Shown here one piece after another: positions 33,870 to 44,140 of a stretch of DNA of 64,000 nt (the stretch's first letter is position 1; each line of letters begins with the position of its first letter). Origin of the DNA: Heterocephalus glaber (taxonomy: Eukaryota; Chordata; Mammalia; Rodentia; Bathyergidae); contig NW_004624782.1 of the NCBI RefSeq assembly GCF_000247695.1, forward strand, positions 10,756,147 to 10,820,146, given 5' to 3'. Position numbers and translations under genes: made by a program. The notes under the pieces are model-generated. The model ran no database searches. It saw only the letters and a program-made list of their open reading frames with translations, and was not told where the DNA came from.

Positions 33870-33872
<3 letters not shown>
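33680..33872 (+). mobile_element. B1-dID dimeric SINE, 5' truncated
   Basis: B1 part: cctataatctccccactctg, ggaggctgaggcaagatgac, cagaagttcaagaccagcct, agtaagaccctgtttcaaag. ID part: gggtgatgtagtgcagtgga, gggttcagtcaccataccac, then an A-rich tail that leads into the AT microsatellite. The B1 5' end is missing. Confidence 0.88.
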
Positions 33873-33914
<42 letters not shown>

Positions 33915-33933
33915 ACACATACACACACACACA
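33873..33933. repeat. (AT)n / (CA)n compound microsatellite
   Basis: About 19 AT dinucleotides (33873-33910), then a GTATACACAT transition and a CA run, directly 3' of a SINE poly(A) tail. Such tails are common microsatellite sources. Confidence 0.95.
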
Positions 33934-34301
33934 TAGTTTCAGTTACTAATGTAAAGGGCTAGGTAAGGGAATATAGGGTGAAGTAGAATAATACCAGAGA
34001 ATCTGAGCTGCTGGTTGCTGGCACATGGGCCACACAGGTAATGAGAGGGTGCTTGCCCTTGATGTGGGGAAAAATATTCGAGGCAAAGGGAACAGCACCT
34101 GTGTAGACTCTAAGACAGGGATGAATTTCCTGCATTTGAATAAATAAAACCTGGCCAGTCTGGCTAGGGCTTTGTGACCAAAGAGTCAAATTATATGGGA
34201 AGAAAGAGGCACATTGAGGAGTGATACTGGGATTGTGATTACAATACAGAGTTTTTATTTTAAGTGTAATGGGAATCCATTAGAGATTCTTGAGTAAGGG
34301 A

Positions 34302-34381
34302 GCAATATGATCTTTTTTTCTTTTTTTCAGTTTTTTTTGTTAGGACACGTTTCCAGCACATAATGGGAACAATATGATCTT
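34302..34381 (-). mobile_element. Short retroposed insert with target duplication
   Basis: Inside the L2, about 55 bp (34314-34368) is flanked by near-identical direct repeats gcaatatgatct (34302-34313) and acaatatgatct (34369-34380). Read on the minus strand the insert is a form of ccattatgtgctggaaacgt, then gtcctaac, then A-rich sequence ending at the left duplication. That is the structure of an L1-mobilised RNA 3' end with a poly(A) tail. The body matches neither ID nor B1, so it is either a tiny processed-transcript fragment or an unfamiliar SINE end. Confidence 0.6.
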
Positions 34382-34470
34382 ACTTGCCAGTTTAGAAGAA
34401 CACTCAGGTGTCTGGAGAATGTGTTGGCAAAGCTGGACATCCTTGTAGCAAGACTGACATTCTCCCTAAT

Positions 34471-35459
34471 TAGCAGTTCCTACAGAGTCCCAGGGAAGGA
34501 CCTCACTGGGCAGCCTTGAGTCCCATGCAAATTCATGGACCATTCCCTGTGGCTTCAGCAACGTAGTAGTTTCAACAGCTCAGGTGAGGCCACATATCCT
34601 CTTCTAGTTCCTGGGCATTAGGCCAGCCCACCCTCTCCTCTGAGTTTGAGAGAGGAGTGCCTCCAGTGAAGATTGTGGGTACACTTAACAAATAAACCAA
34701 TGCGTGTTGGACAGGCAAAAGGGGTACAAGTATTCTGTGGCGGACAGTAAAATCCCGAAAGTGTGGACATCTTATCCCTCTTCAGCCTGTCGCAAGACAT
34801 CTGCAGAGCTCATTTTCCACCTTGCCTCCCCTCCACTCCACATCAGCCCAGCCAAGAGAGACTCACTCGAATGGTGAGGCATTTCTTCTTTAAACCAGGA
34901 CAGTTTGTGGCCCTTGTTCCACTCTCTGAGGTGTATCTGGAGAACTCAAGTATGATCCCCAGTAGCCCTTGGGAAGAAAATGGGAGCGTCTCCCTCAATA
35001 AGTTTTTATTCCCTAAATAACCTCAGTTCATTCTTTTCCCTACCCAGGTTGCAGTTCATCAAGACCCTAGTTGTGGTCTTTGGAGTGTTTAATACTTTGA
35101 CAGATTTTCAGATGCTCGGTTCTATATGTGTGTGGCAGCGGAGAGGATTTCTAGTTTCTTGGGAGCAATTTCTCAGTTTAAGCCTGATTTGGCTAGGCTA
35201 TGGCAGTATATTGTGGTATGCAAATGAAGTTGTTTCCAGACCTGGCAAAAGAAGTCACCAGACAGTAACTCATGGAGCTGGGGGAGACAGGAAGCCAAAA
35301 GCAGCTTGAGAAGCAGAATAGATTAACAGGAGGCATATCCTCCTGAGGTCCTGAGTTTTATGCAAAACTGTGACATCCTGTGGTTTGTAGCCTCTTTTTG
35401 TTTAGAGGAGAAAAGTGGATCAGAACCTTCTTTTCCGGATGGAATTCATTATATTTCAG
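34471..35459. other. Unassigned DNA
   Basis: About 1 kb with no recognised gene or named repeat. A 109-codon plus frame (34980-35309) has no domain. Confidence 0.4.
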
Positions 35460-36035
35460 TGCCGCGTATTCACTCAGCAAACATTTGGTGAGCACCTACT
35501 GCATATCAAGCATTGGACAATAGGGATGTTGAAATGAGAACGTAGATACTTTACACGGGACTTAGTTTGGTGTGAGAGGCTGGTTAGAAAGGTGCCAAAG
35601 CAAGGAAGTGGGGTGAGGGCCGGGAGTGAGAGTGAATGGCAGCGAAGGGTGTGCAAGCCGCTCACATCCGGGGTGTCTGTCCCAGCAGTGGGAAGTGGGC
35701 ACAGAGGCACGGAAGTGAGGGGTCGGGCGGGGCGAGTGAAGTGTGCCTGGGAGGACGATTCATGGACAGGATGGGATATTAAGCTCGGCCGGAAGACAAG
35801 GATCTGGCAGTGCGGGTCCGGGGAAGGGGTGTGGGTGGTGGGGAGTGATCAAAGGCCCAGTCACAGGCAGTAACGCGAGCAGATCAGTCTGATCAGTTCG
35901 TGGCGGGTGGACAGAAACTGGGGTGGTCAGAAGAGGTGGCAGGGAGCACGCAAGCAGATGGGCGCCAGGGAAGGAGTGAATGCCAGGGCCGAGACAGGCT
36001 GCCTTCCTGTCAGCTGGGGCTCTGTAGGAAAATGC
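35460..36035 (-). mobile_element. Probable L2 fragment, antisense, GC-rich
   Basis: The start is clear antisense L2: cactcagcaaacatttggtg (35471), agcacctactgcatatcaag, a form of cattggacaatagggatgtt. The rest becomes GC-rich with many CpGs (gggtcgggcggggcgagtg, from about 35720) and fits the L2 interior only loosely. The forward and reverse frames here (92-93 codons) are GC-driven. Confidence 0.55.
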
Positions 36036-36039
36036 CATT

Positions 36040-36350
36040 GATGGGTGGTGAACTCAACATCATGCCATTTACGCGTCACTGTTCTGGAGGCTGGGAGTCC
36101 GAGGTTGAGGACCCGGTGGATGGATTTGGTGCCGGCGAGGGCCCACTTCCTGTTGTGGGCAGCTGCCGCTTTGCTGATCCTCTCACGGAGCTGGTGGAGA
36201 GAGGCGTCTCCAAGGAAGGGAGCTTTTCCGCAAGGAAAGGCTCTACCCTCAGTGGCTCCCCACCTCCCGAAGGTGATAAGTGCGTCTCAGATAGCACTGC
36301 ACTGGGAGCTGGGCTTTAGCGCCCCTGGGTGGGGGGACAGAAGCATTCAG
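36040..36350 (-). mobile_element. MaLR LTR, antisense
   Basis: Antisense MST/THE1/MLT-like order: cactgttctggaggctggga (36077), gtccgaggttgaggacccgg, tggatttggtgccggcgagg (36121), gcccacttcctgttgtgggc, agctgccgctttgctgatcc and tctcacggagctggtggaga. The 139-codon plus frame (35900-36319) and 103-codon frame (36045-36356) both lie across it and are not genes. CpG retention is high for an old LTR. Confidence 0.7.
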
Positions 36351-37198
36351 GCCTAGCAGTGGCCAAGGAGCCAGAGGGTCAGTCAGTCAGACAGGGAGAG
36401 TGTTGGGGATGGGTGGGGATAGTAGTAATGGCCCTTGTGAGTGTCTGGTCTTGGGGAGAGGGCCATGGAGGCCAGACTTATGACTCTGCACCCCTCTGAG
36501 CCCCATTCTTGACCAGCAGAGTCTCAGCATCTTCTTAGAGAATTTCCTTAGGTTGAGACCAGTGTACCTGACTCCAGCTCCCTGTTGCTGTCTTGCCTGC
36601 CCCACATCCCAGAGCTGCCCTTTGCTAATTGTGTGCCAGTGAGTCACCTAGTTCCTCGGAGCTCAGGCCTCTCTGCAGGACCACCAGGGTGAGTCAGACA
36701 GCACCTGGGGAGCGGGTGGCGGAGGGCATGTATGGCCGGGCAGACCTCCCCCGTTAGGCTTCCTCTGTCCTGGTCCTACCGCGATGAGGAGCTGGGTTGT
36801 GTTTTCAGGGAGGCTGCCTCATTGAAAGAGCTCTGCCGCTGATATATTCTTCAGACCAAGGTTTTGGATCTTTTTATAGTTTTCATTCAGGTTCTTTTCC
36901 TTTTTTGCCTTTTTTTCCTCTTTCATTTGAGCAGAAGAGGACTCTCACTGTGTGTGACAGGTGATATCCTGCAAATAACAAGGTGCCTCATCTGGGGCAG
37001 AATGCGGTCCAGGATTTTTATCTGTGTGTGCACAGAGCTTCTTGGGTAAGTCTCTGTGGGGACACCTGGCAGTAGGTCACAGCAACTCCAAGTGCCAGCA
37101 TGGGGAGGCATACGCCAAAGCTGCTGTTGTCCTGAGATCTGCACTCCTTTCTTTAACATCTCCCAAGCTCTCTCACCATCCTTTCTCTTCCTAGGTTT
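36351..37198. other. Unassigned DNA
   Basis: No gene or named repeat is recognised. Moderately GC-rich to about 36800, then AT-richer. Confidence 0.4.
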
Positions 37199-37245
37199 GC
37201 GTGTGTGTGTGTGTGCGTGTGTGTGTGTGTGTGTGTGTGCGTGTG
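37199..37245. repeat. (GT)n microsatellite
   Basis: TG dinucleotides with CG interruptions, located at the tail end of the adjacent antisense B1-dID SINE. Confidence 0.95.
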
Positions 37246-37249
37246 AACA

Positions 37250-37445
37250 CGCGGGTGGTAATGACTCAACCCGGAGCCTTAGTACTGAGCTGCATCCCTA
37301 GCCCACTTAAAGTTTGTATTATTTCCTTAAATTTTGGGACAGGGTCTCACTAAATCACCCAATTGCCCAGGCTAGGTTGGAACTTGTTAGCCCCCTGCTT
37401 CAGCCTCCCAGAATCCTGCGATTGTAGACATCCACCACCTTACTC
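37250..37445 (-). mobile_element. B1-dID dimeric SINE
   Basis: Reversed ID half (gagccttagtactgagctgc, atccctagccc), then reversed B1 half (gacagggtctcactaaatca, cccaattgcccaggctaggt, ctgcttcagcctcccagaat, cctgcgattgtagacatcca). Confidence 0.88.
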
Positions 37446-37569
37446 TTCTTTTTTCCAATATTTTGCTCAGCTGATACCGAATAACCACCTCTTGACTCAT
37501 CCCAAGTCCAGTCTCCCACCCTCAAATTCTCTTTATCTCCAAATGGATAACGACATTAGTTATACAGAT

Positions 37570-37690
37570 AGCACTCAAATATTTCATGTTTATTTTATAG
37601 GCCAGGCATGATTCTAAGCCCTTGGCACCTATGAACTCATTTACTCTTTATAGCAAGTTTTTATAAAACACATCTGATCATTTTCCTCTC
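37570..37690 (-). mobile_element. MIR SINE fragment, antisense
   Basis: A form of gccaggcatgattctaagcc (37601), cttggcacctatgaactcat and ttactctttatagcaagttt. Confidence 0.65.
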
Positions 37691-38158
37691 TTTTGCACAG
37701 AAATGAGTGGCTCCCTGTACACAGGAAAGAGACATCCCACATTCCCACCCCGCCCACTGGGGTATCACCATGGTCTTACAAAGAAAGGAGAGGACTATGG
37801 ATGATCTTCAAGGATTTTGTCACATTGACTACCATCTAGGCTGTGTCTCAAGCTTTTTCTATGAATTAACTTAGTTTTGAAAATATTTGCATATGTTAAA
37901 ATAAATTACAGCTCTTATTCAAATGCACACTCTAAACATGAATGTCGTGAAAACAGAACAAAATCAGAGTGTCATTCAGCCCTAGCTGGGGACCTTTGAC
38001 AAGGCTCTGTCTGCAGCTTGCACTCTTTGTGTTGCAAAGGGATATGAATAAGAGATAGAGAGATGTTAAAGATACAGCAACACCAAACCAAGGCAATCTC
38101 CTTGATGCAAAAACAAGACTTGAATGAGAGTTTGCAAGGAATACCTTTTTCTGAGTAA
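37691..38158. other. Unassigned DNA
   Basis: No gene or named repeat is recognised. Confidence 0.4.
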
Positions 38159-38380
38159 TTTAATGCTTTTTTTTATAGTACCTGGGATTAAACCCAGGGC
38201 CCTTGCACTGAGCTATATCCCCAGGGCTCCCTCCCCCAGCATTTTTGGATACAGGGTCTTACTAAATCACTAAATAACCCAGACTGGGCTCAGATTCGCA
38301 ATCTTCTTGCCTCTGCCTCCCAGAGTATTGCGATTATAACTGTGCTACAATGCCCAGCCAAGTTCTTGCCCTTTAATGCT
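38159..38380 (-). mobile_element. B1-dID dimeric SINE with possible target duplication
   Basis: Reversed ID half (gtacctgggattaaacccag, ggcccttgcactgagctata, tccccagggct), then reversed B1 half (acagggtcttactaaatcac, cagactgggctcagattcgc, ttgcctctgcctcccagagt). A 9-bp repeat tttaatgct lies at 38159-38167 and 38372-38380 and may be the target duplication, although about 10 bp of non-consensus sequence sits at the 5' end of the element. Confidence 0.85.
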
Positions 38381-38529
38381 ATGCTCTTCTGCCTCCTGAT
38401 ATGATCTCATAGTCACTAAAAAAAATCTCATTCAAAAAGTACCATTCAACAGAATAAAGCACAGTTAGAGCCTGACCTGTTTGACTGTCTAGATCTCTTC
38501 CTCCCTGTCCTTACACAGTTTCTCTTTCA

Positions 38530-38710
38530 CTCTCATCTCATGGTTCTTTTTTAATGTCTTACTCTTCCCCCTCTGTCTTTCCATATGCTGTTCTCTGTCT
38601 GGAAGGCCCTGCCTTTCTGACTCCAAATGGTGCACTACATACATACATTTCTTTCAGGTGTTCTGGGAATATTGAAGTCTTCCCCAAGCCCCAAACTACA
38701 GTACTTCAAT
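38530..38710 (+). mobile_element. L2 fragment
   Basis: Sense L2: tccatatgctgttctctgtc (38579), tggaaggccctgcctttctg, then tttctttcaggtgttctggg and a form of aagtcttccccaagcccc. Confidence 0.7.
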
Positions 38711-38711
38711 T

Positions 38712-38890
38712 ATGGATTACAGCTACAATGTCCCCCCCCAAATCTCATGTGTTCAGAGATGGGCCTTTTGGAAGGTGATTGGATTGTGCTTTCACTATAC
38801 TCACCAGTGGATCAATCCATTTATGAGTTCCTAGCTGAATGTGCTTTTAGGAGGTAGGGCCCGGTTGGAGGAGATGAGTCCTTGTGGGCG
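38712..38890 (+). mobile_element. MaLR LTR fragment (MST/MLT-like)
   Basis: A form of the MaLR 5' end: attatggattacagctacaa, tgtccccccccaaatctcat, gttcagagatgggccttttg (38751), gaaggtgattggattgtgct and a form of ggatcaatccatttatgagt. Truncated at about 38890. Confidence 0.7.
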
Positions 38891-39451
38891 ATTTGGTGGA
38901 GGACTAATATACCTCCTTTGTTCCCAGTTTAAATGTGCACCCCAATCAGTTTTCACTGTGTGCTGGGAGTTGCTGAGAGGGACACCCCCACTCATCTTTT
39001 TTACTGATCCCTCTGCAGAAGCTGAAACACTTGAGATGTATGTTATAAGCCTCTTCTGGGTCTGCGGAGCTGTTCTGCTCAATGAGATGTCTGGGGAGGT
39101 CTGCAGAATAACTTCTAGGAGTTTTGCTATTTGGAGTGGGGACAAGCCTCAGAGAAAACCCTTTCATAACTTTGCTTTTCTCCTTTTTCCTTTCTTAAAT
39201 GCTAACATGAAACTTGCTTCAGGGGCAGCCTTGTCCTGACACAGGAACGAGTGTAAGAAAACATGAGTGAGTAAACACACTATGGAGGGAGGTGTAGAAA
39301 GACACATGTCTTGTTAAGAAACCACCAACCTGCTAGACCAACTCTGTGACCAACTACTTTCAAATTTCTGGTTAAATAAATGATAAGTGTCCTCATGATT
39401 TTAGCTATTATTGACTAAAAGCTCTATTCTATAGATTTGAAACATTTATCA
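38891..39451. other. Unassigned DNA
   Basis: No named repeat. Opposed frames (38841-39239 +, 132 codons; 38831-39145 -, 104 codons) overlap almost entirely and lack domains. Confidence 0.4.
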
Positions 39452-39653
39452 ATTTTTTTTTTCTGGTAGTGGGAATTGAACAGTGCCTTTGCACTGAGCT
39501 ACATTCTCAGCCCCTTTTTAAATTTTATTTTTTATTTTGAGACAGGGTCTCACTAAGTTGCAAGGTTACTCTTGCTTAGTTTAAACTTGCCACCCTCCTG
39601 CCTCAGCCTCTCTGAGTGCTGGGATTACAGGAGTGTACCATCACCCCTGGCTG
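39452..39653 (-). mobile_element. B1-dID dimeric SINE
   Basis: Full-length: T run, reversed ID half (gtgggaattgaacagtgcct, ttgcactgagctacattctc, agcccc), AT linker, reversed B1 half (gagacagggtctcactaagt, tgcctcagcctctctgagtg, ctgggattacaggagtgtac, catcacccctggctgag). Read on the minus strand the junction between monomers is a form of ctcaaaataaaaaataaa. Confidence 0.93.
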
Positions 39654-40245
39654 AGATCATTTATTTATGGGTTTCCATCCCTTCCTGGATTTTGAGCAAT
39701 TTTAAGGTAGGGATGGAATGTTTAACTTTATAATCTTCTTATTCACACAGGGCTCTGAACGTGTAGTATTTATTATCATTAGTATTACTTTTAATACCAA
39801 CAAAAACAGCTTATCTTTATTTTAACTGTTTTTCTGGCTCTGGTTCTCATGTCCTTAATCGCTATTGTATGATTCTTGTCACTGATCAAAATGGAATGAA
39901 TGAATAAATGAATGAACTAGTGACCAGGAGGAGAATTTGCAGAAATTCATTTTATGCCAATTTTAGTTAGCAACTTTATTAGAATTTATATTTGGGTAAA
40001 AAATGAGGCTTTGTAATTTGTTCTGTATTCTTATTTTGTATGTTTTATTTTGGTGCATGCTTTATCCTAACCCATGAAAATTTGCATTCTTGAGCCTTCA
40101 GGGGGCATTAATGAGAGACAGTTAGCGTTTTCAGATCTTATGAACCAGGCCTGTTGGGCCTGTGGGCTGATGTAATTCAACACCATGCGACTTGGCTGGT
40201 GTTATTCTCTTTTCATCAGACGAATGGTAGACTTAGCAAGGTGCT
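39654..40245. other. Unassigned AT-rich DNA
   Basis: No gene or named repeat; a short gaatgaataaatgaatgaac tract occurs near 39896. Confidence 0.4.
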
Positions 40246-40820
40246 ATCCAGTTGGGTCTCCATGTACGTAAATTCCCCATGCACAGGTTCAACCAACCAC
40301 AGATTGAAAAGAATAAAATTACACCTGTATTAAACATCTACAGGCATTTTTCTTATGATTTCCTAATTAGTACAGTATAACAACTATTTACATAGCATTG
40401 ACATTCATTCATATGTATTATAAATAATCTAAGGATAATCTAAAGCATGTGGGAAGATATTTATTTTTAATACTATGTTTCCTCGAAAATGAGACCTTGT
40501 TGAAAAATAATCAGCCTTGAAAACTAGAAATCAAAAATGAGCCCTAATCGGCCTGTCCTTGCCTTACCTGTCTTACAGAATAGCCACCGAGCAAGAGAAT
40601 AGTGATGGCAGGTAAGCCAAGGATAAACTGACTGGGGCTGGCATTTTTGATTTCTAATTTTCAAGACTGATTATTTTCTGACTAGGTCCTCTTTTTGGGG
40701 AAAGACTGTGTGTAAATACTGTGCCATTTCACAAACAGGAATTGTGGATTTGTAGATTTTGGTGTCCTTGGGGGATGATCCTAGAGCCAGTGGCCATGGA
40801 TATTGGGAGAAGGGTGTATG
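40246..40820. mobile_element. Tigger/MER2-like DNA transposon with a foldback insert
   Basis: Matches the MER2/Tigger2 pattern: a form of ggttcaaccaaccacagatt (40287), agtacagtataacaactatt (40369), tacatagcattgacattcat, tattataaataatctaagga, and after an insert, taaatactgtgccatttcac (40713), gtggatttgtagattttggt (40744), gtccttgggggatgatccta and gccatggatattgggagaag. The interior is interrupted at about 40475-40705 by a palindromic insert. Non-autonomous and non-coding. Confidence 0.82.
40475..40705. mobile_element. ~230-bp foldback (palindromic) element nested in Tigger
   Basis: Two arms of about 105-110 bp are reverse complements. Left arm: gtttcctcgaaaatgagacc (40478), gaaaaataatcagccttgaa, aactagaaatcaaaaatgag, tgtccttgccttacctgtct. 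Reversed right arm: ctttccccaaaaagaggacc, gaaaataatcagtcttgaaa, attagaaatcaaaaatgcca, tatccttggcttacctgcca. The loop is about 20-25 bp around 40577-40600. The structure is that of a hairpin MITE, and RNA copied from it would fold into a long stem. I do not recognise its family. Confidence 0.85.
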
Positions 40821-41910
40821 TAACACTACCCAATGAAATTCTGGGTCCCATGTTGCCTGAGTAACACCTGCTTGATAAGCTGCAGTGACACCCTGCTCTT
40901 GAAACTGTGTCTGTTACTCATACTCTGAGAAGTCAGCACTTCAGACCCTTTTGGTGCATCCTTGAAGTGATGGGGCAAAGTATATGCCCATGTGGGATTA
41001 GGAGAGAACTCTGGCTTCCCTGAGCTTATAGGCCTTGAATCCTCCTTAAGTAGTAGTTTTCTCCCTTTTTGTAGGTTCCTTATTGAAACAGTTAATTCTG
41101 TATAATCCCAAATTCAAAGTATCACAAAATCAAAGAACGAAATCACAGACACAAGTAGGAAGTTAAGAGAGTATTTATTGTAAATAAGAAAAATAGCTCC
41201 TGGTGTGTACTCATCATTTTCTGTGTATAGGAGACCCTGGAAGTTGGAGATTTTCAGAGGTGCTTTGTTCATTTTGGTCTTATATGGATAGGCAGAGACA
41301 GGGAACTTGTTTTTAACAGGTGGTTCTGTGGGTTTAGGGTCTAAAGAAAATTTGTTGCTCATTTGGCAGAGTTCAAAGGAAACAGGTTACTCTGCATTTT
41401 AAGTTCTTCTGGGTCCAGCCTGAGGTAGGGAGGAGCCGTCAACTAACTTAGCATATTCTCCCCAAGAAGTTGCTTCCTGGCAGGAAGGATTCTTATCTGA
41501 CCACTTTTATCCTAACTTTTTATACCCTTTCCTGTGTTTTCTTTTACATTTCTAATCTGCATGGCTTGAATTAGCTCTTCTCTCGGTGTACATTCTATTT
41601 TCTTCAAATCCCGCTGCCTCTGTCTTAGACCTGTCTCTTATTGGCTGTCTATTCATAACATAAGTAACTAAACTGTCTTTTATGTTTTCCTTTCACAATG
41701 TGAAGATCCCTTGGACAAAACCTATCCCTGGCCTGGTGTTCATTTTTCATTTTCTTTCTCAAGACCTCTACTTTGTAGCTCTGGGTTCTTGGAGTCCCAG
41801 GGCTATGTAAAAATATTCAAATTCATCTCTTGGCATCTGGAGAAGCTTATCTCCTGGGAGCTGGCAGTACAGTGTCCCTTGTCTATTTCCAGGGAGTAAT
41901 GGAAACATTC
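40821..41910. other. Unassigned DNA
   Basis: About 1.1 kb with no recognised gene or named repeat. An 82-codon minus frame (41114-41362) has no domain. Confidence 0.4.
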
Positions 41911-41911
41911 A

Positions 41912-42021
41912 GCAGCCTTTCTTCTTTTTTTTGGTACCGGGGATCAAACTCAGGTCCTTGAGCTTGTGCAGCAGGCGGCGAAACCACTGAGCTAAATCCC
42001 TGGCCCTCATCAGCCTTTCTT
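41912..42021 (-). mobile_element. Young ID SINE with 11-bp target duplication
   Basis: T run, ggtaccggggatcaaactca, ggtccttgagcttgtgcagc, aggcggcgaaaccactgagc, taaatccctggccc. The duplication cagcctttctt is found at about 41913-41923 and 42011-42021. Near-identical in type to the SINEs at 2406 and 44158. Confidence 0.92.
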
Positions 42022-43040
42022 AAAACATTTTCATTTCTTACCTTTCCCATTCCTTGTTCTCCCAATGAAGAGCTGATTCAGAACCCTCTCCCCTTCAACT
42101 CTATGTGCCTGTTCCTCAGCTTTTGCTTCCCTTTTCTTGACTCTATCTCTTTTCTTTTCTTTTTTTTTCCATTATAAAATTATCAAAAAGCTGTTTGGCA
42201 AGGCAGGGCCTTCCTTAGAGTTTTGGAAAAGCAAAAACAAAAGCAAAAAACATGAGTTTAGCATATGTGGAATAAAGGAAGTCTGGAAGCACAAGTCTAT
42301 TGATGTTGCTTTATCTTTTCATGTTTGTGTCCACCATCTACTAGATATGTCGCTGCATCTCCATATCCTCTTCCACACCACATCTCTGTTGTAATATGGC
42401 TATGGTACAATGTTTTCCCTTGCCTTTCCTCCTTTCTTCTTCATCTCTCCCACTGCTACTACAGCCAAGGGGCTACCTCACTGCTCATTGCCTCTGGGAA
42501 AAATCTGGCAGGAAGCAAACTGTTGTGCCTCTCATGGTTTCCTCTAGCCTTTTGTGTTTAAAAACTGAAGCCCTCTTTTTTCCTTTCTTGAAGAGGGATG
42601 TTGCATATGAAATAGCATTATGGAGAGAAAGTAGAACTTCCACCACACAACTGAGAGAGATTTGCCTCTTCAGCCCATCCAGCTGGATGGATAATGAGTG
42701 AAGAGGGTTGAGGATCAGATCTCTGGTACAAAAGAGAGGTAACCCAGATACACCTTTCAGATGCATGTAAGGGAGATGATACATCCTAAGAAAGTGTCAG
42801 TATGGTGGTTCCAGAGAAATTAAGTCCAGCCAGCATTTCAAAAGAATTGTTAGAAGCAGCCTGGAGCTGTCGAGGCAGTTGAGAAAAGCTAAAACAGCTA
42901 CACTGGCTGCATAGGTTACTGCAGTCTATTGCATTTCACTCCCAAACTCAGCATTGTGTCACTGAACCTTTAAAAGAACTAGGAACTCCCGTTCCCCACA
43001 CTGTGCCCTGCCTAGGGTCAGAACTGATGGTGCTTTGGGG
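42022..43040. other. Unassigned DNA
   Basis: About 1 kb with no named repeat or gene. Frames of 78-101 codons on both strands around 42325-42784 overlap and have no domain. Confidence 0.4.
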
Positions 43041-43043
43041 ATA

Positions 43044-43044
<1 letters not shown>

Positions 43045-43086
<42 letters not shown>

Positions 43087-43113
43087 TTGTATGTGAGAGA
43101 GAGAGAAAGAGAG
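43045..43113. repeat. (GT)n / (GA)n microsatellite
   Basis: TG dinucleotides (about 43047-43080), interrupted TG, then a GA-rich run to 43113. Confidence 0.95.
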
Positions 43114-43374
43114 AATGTTCTCCATGTTTCACAGCTATAAATTTATACCTGACTTACCACTGCACTGTTACCTATAAGGATATGGATATAGATACAGATA
43201 TGGTAAAATGAAGTCACCTCAACTTTGAGTATTTTTTTCCTCAGGGTATCCCTTGCAGATCCACATGACTATTAATATACTTTAATTATTAGATGCAAAA
43301 AGAGGATTAGTATTTGCCAGCATCTTTGGCTCATCTTCTGCCCTTACACCTGTTGCTCTGTTCTATAATTTCTG

Positions 43375-43690
43375 TTCAGCTATTGTGAACTTCCTTCAGT
43401 CCCTCAAGCCTTTCAGGCTTTCTCTCACAGCTTGTGCATATGCTGTTTACGCGAGCCTAGAACTTCCACAACCCCCGCCCACAGCCACTGCACAGTATGT
43501 CCTAATCCATAACGCTTTTGCTGGAATAATTTTTATATATCCTCCAAGTAACCATTCAGAGACAACCTGTTATGTTTTAGGAAAGTTCCTTTGCCCTCTC
43601 TCTTCTAAACTTGCCATCGTTCTAGCACTTAAATAATTCCTAAAATGTACTAAGGCTTAATAAATATTTGGCCAATGAGAGAACATGGGG
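43375..43690 (+). mobile_element. L2 fragment
   Basis: Sense L2: caggctttctctcacagctt (43414), gtgcatatgctgtttacgcg, agcctagaacttccac, then a form of tagcacttaaataattcct, then actaaggcttaataaatatt (43650) and tggccaatgagagaa. The 83-codon frame at 43385 lies within it. Confidence 0.65.
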
Positions 43691-44140
43691 ATGAAGCAAT
43701 GAATCAGACATGAATAGAGGAATGGATAGAGGAGTGAAAGGATGGGCGAATGGACAAAGGAGTGAACAATGTTCGGCATTTCTGGCCTCTCATGCCTCAG
43801 TGATAGCTATTATAGAAAATATTTGCTGCTTTTCAACTTAGAGTCCAGCATGCTGGTCAAGCATCTTCATGTCCTTCATCTCTGTGTCAAGGAAGCATTG
43901 GCTTTTTAAAATCAAATCTTATTCTGAGTTGCCAGAGGTCAGAGCAGTAGACCCGAAGCCTAAATCACCCCTTGTGCTTCATATTAGCAGTTGGTCATCT
44001 GAATAGGGTGCTTTCAGCGACATGTGGGAATAGGTCGCTCAGCCTCACAGGTCCTCGAGGGCAATAGAAGTCATTGATCCATTCGTTCCTTTTTTCAGTC
44101 AATCTTTGAATAAACTTGGTAATTAAGAGAACGAATTTTA
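43691..44140. other. Unassigned DNA
   Basis: 43690-43770 is a loose GGAT/GAAT-rich low-complexity stretch. The rest has no recognised feature. Confidence 0.4.

Larger units (their letters stand above)
33515..34470 (-). mobile_element. L2 fragment, antisense, split by SINE, microsatellite and a small insert
   Basis: Antisense L2 in three pieces. 33515-33678: attccatcatacatttattg, agagcttactctgcactagg, atctcatggaacttctttct. 33936-34313: gggaacagcacctgtgtaga (34088), aaaacctggccagtctggct (34146), gtaatgggaatccattagag (34266), agggagcaatatgatc. 34369-34470 continues the same L2 order. The interruptions are a B1-dID SINE with its microsatellite (33680-33935) and a 55-bp insert (34314-34368). Confidence 0.82.

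Noticed and set aside
35900..36356. Plus frames of 139 and 103 codons in CpG-rich DNA
   Set aside because: They cross the antisense MaLR LTR in two different frames; open because of GC richness.
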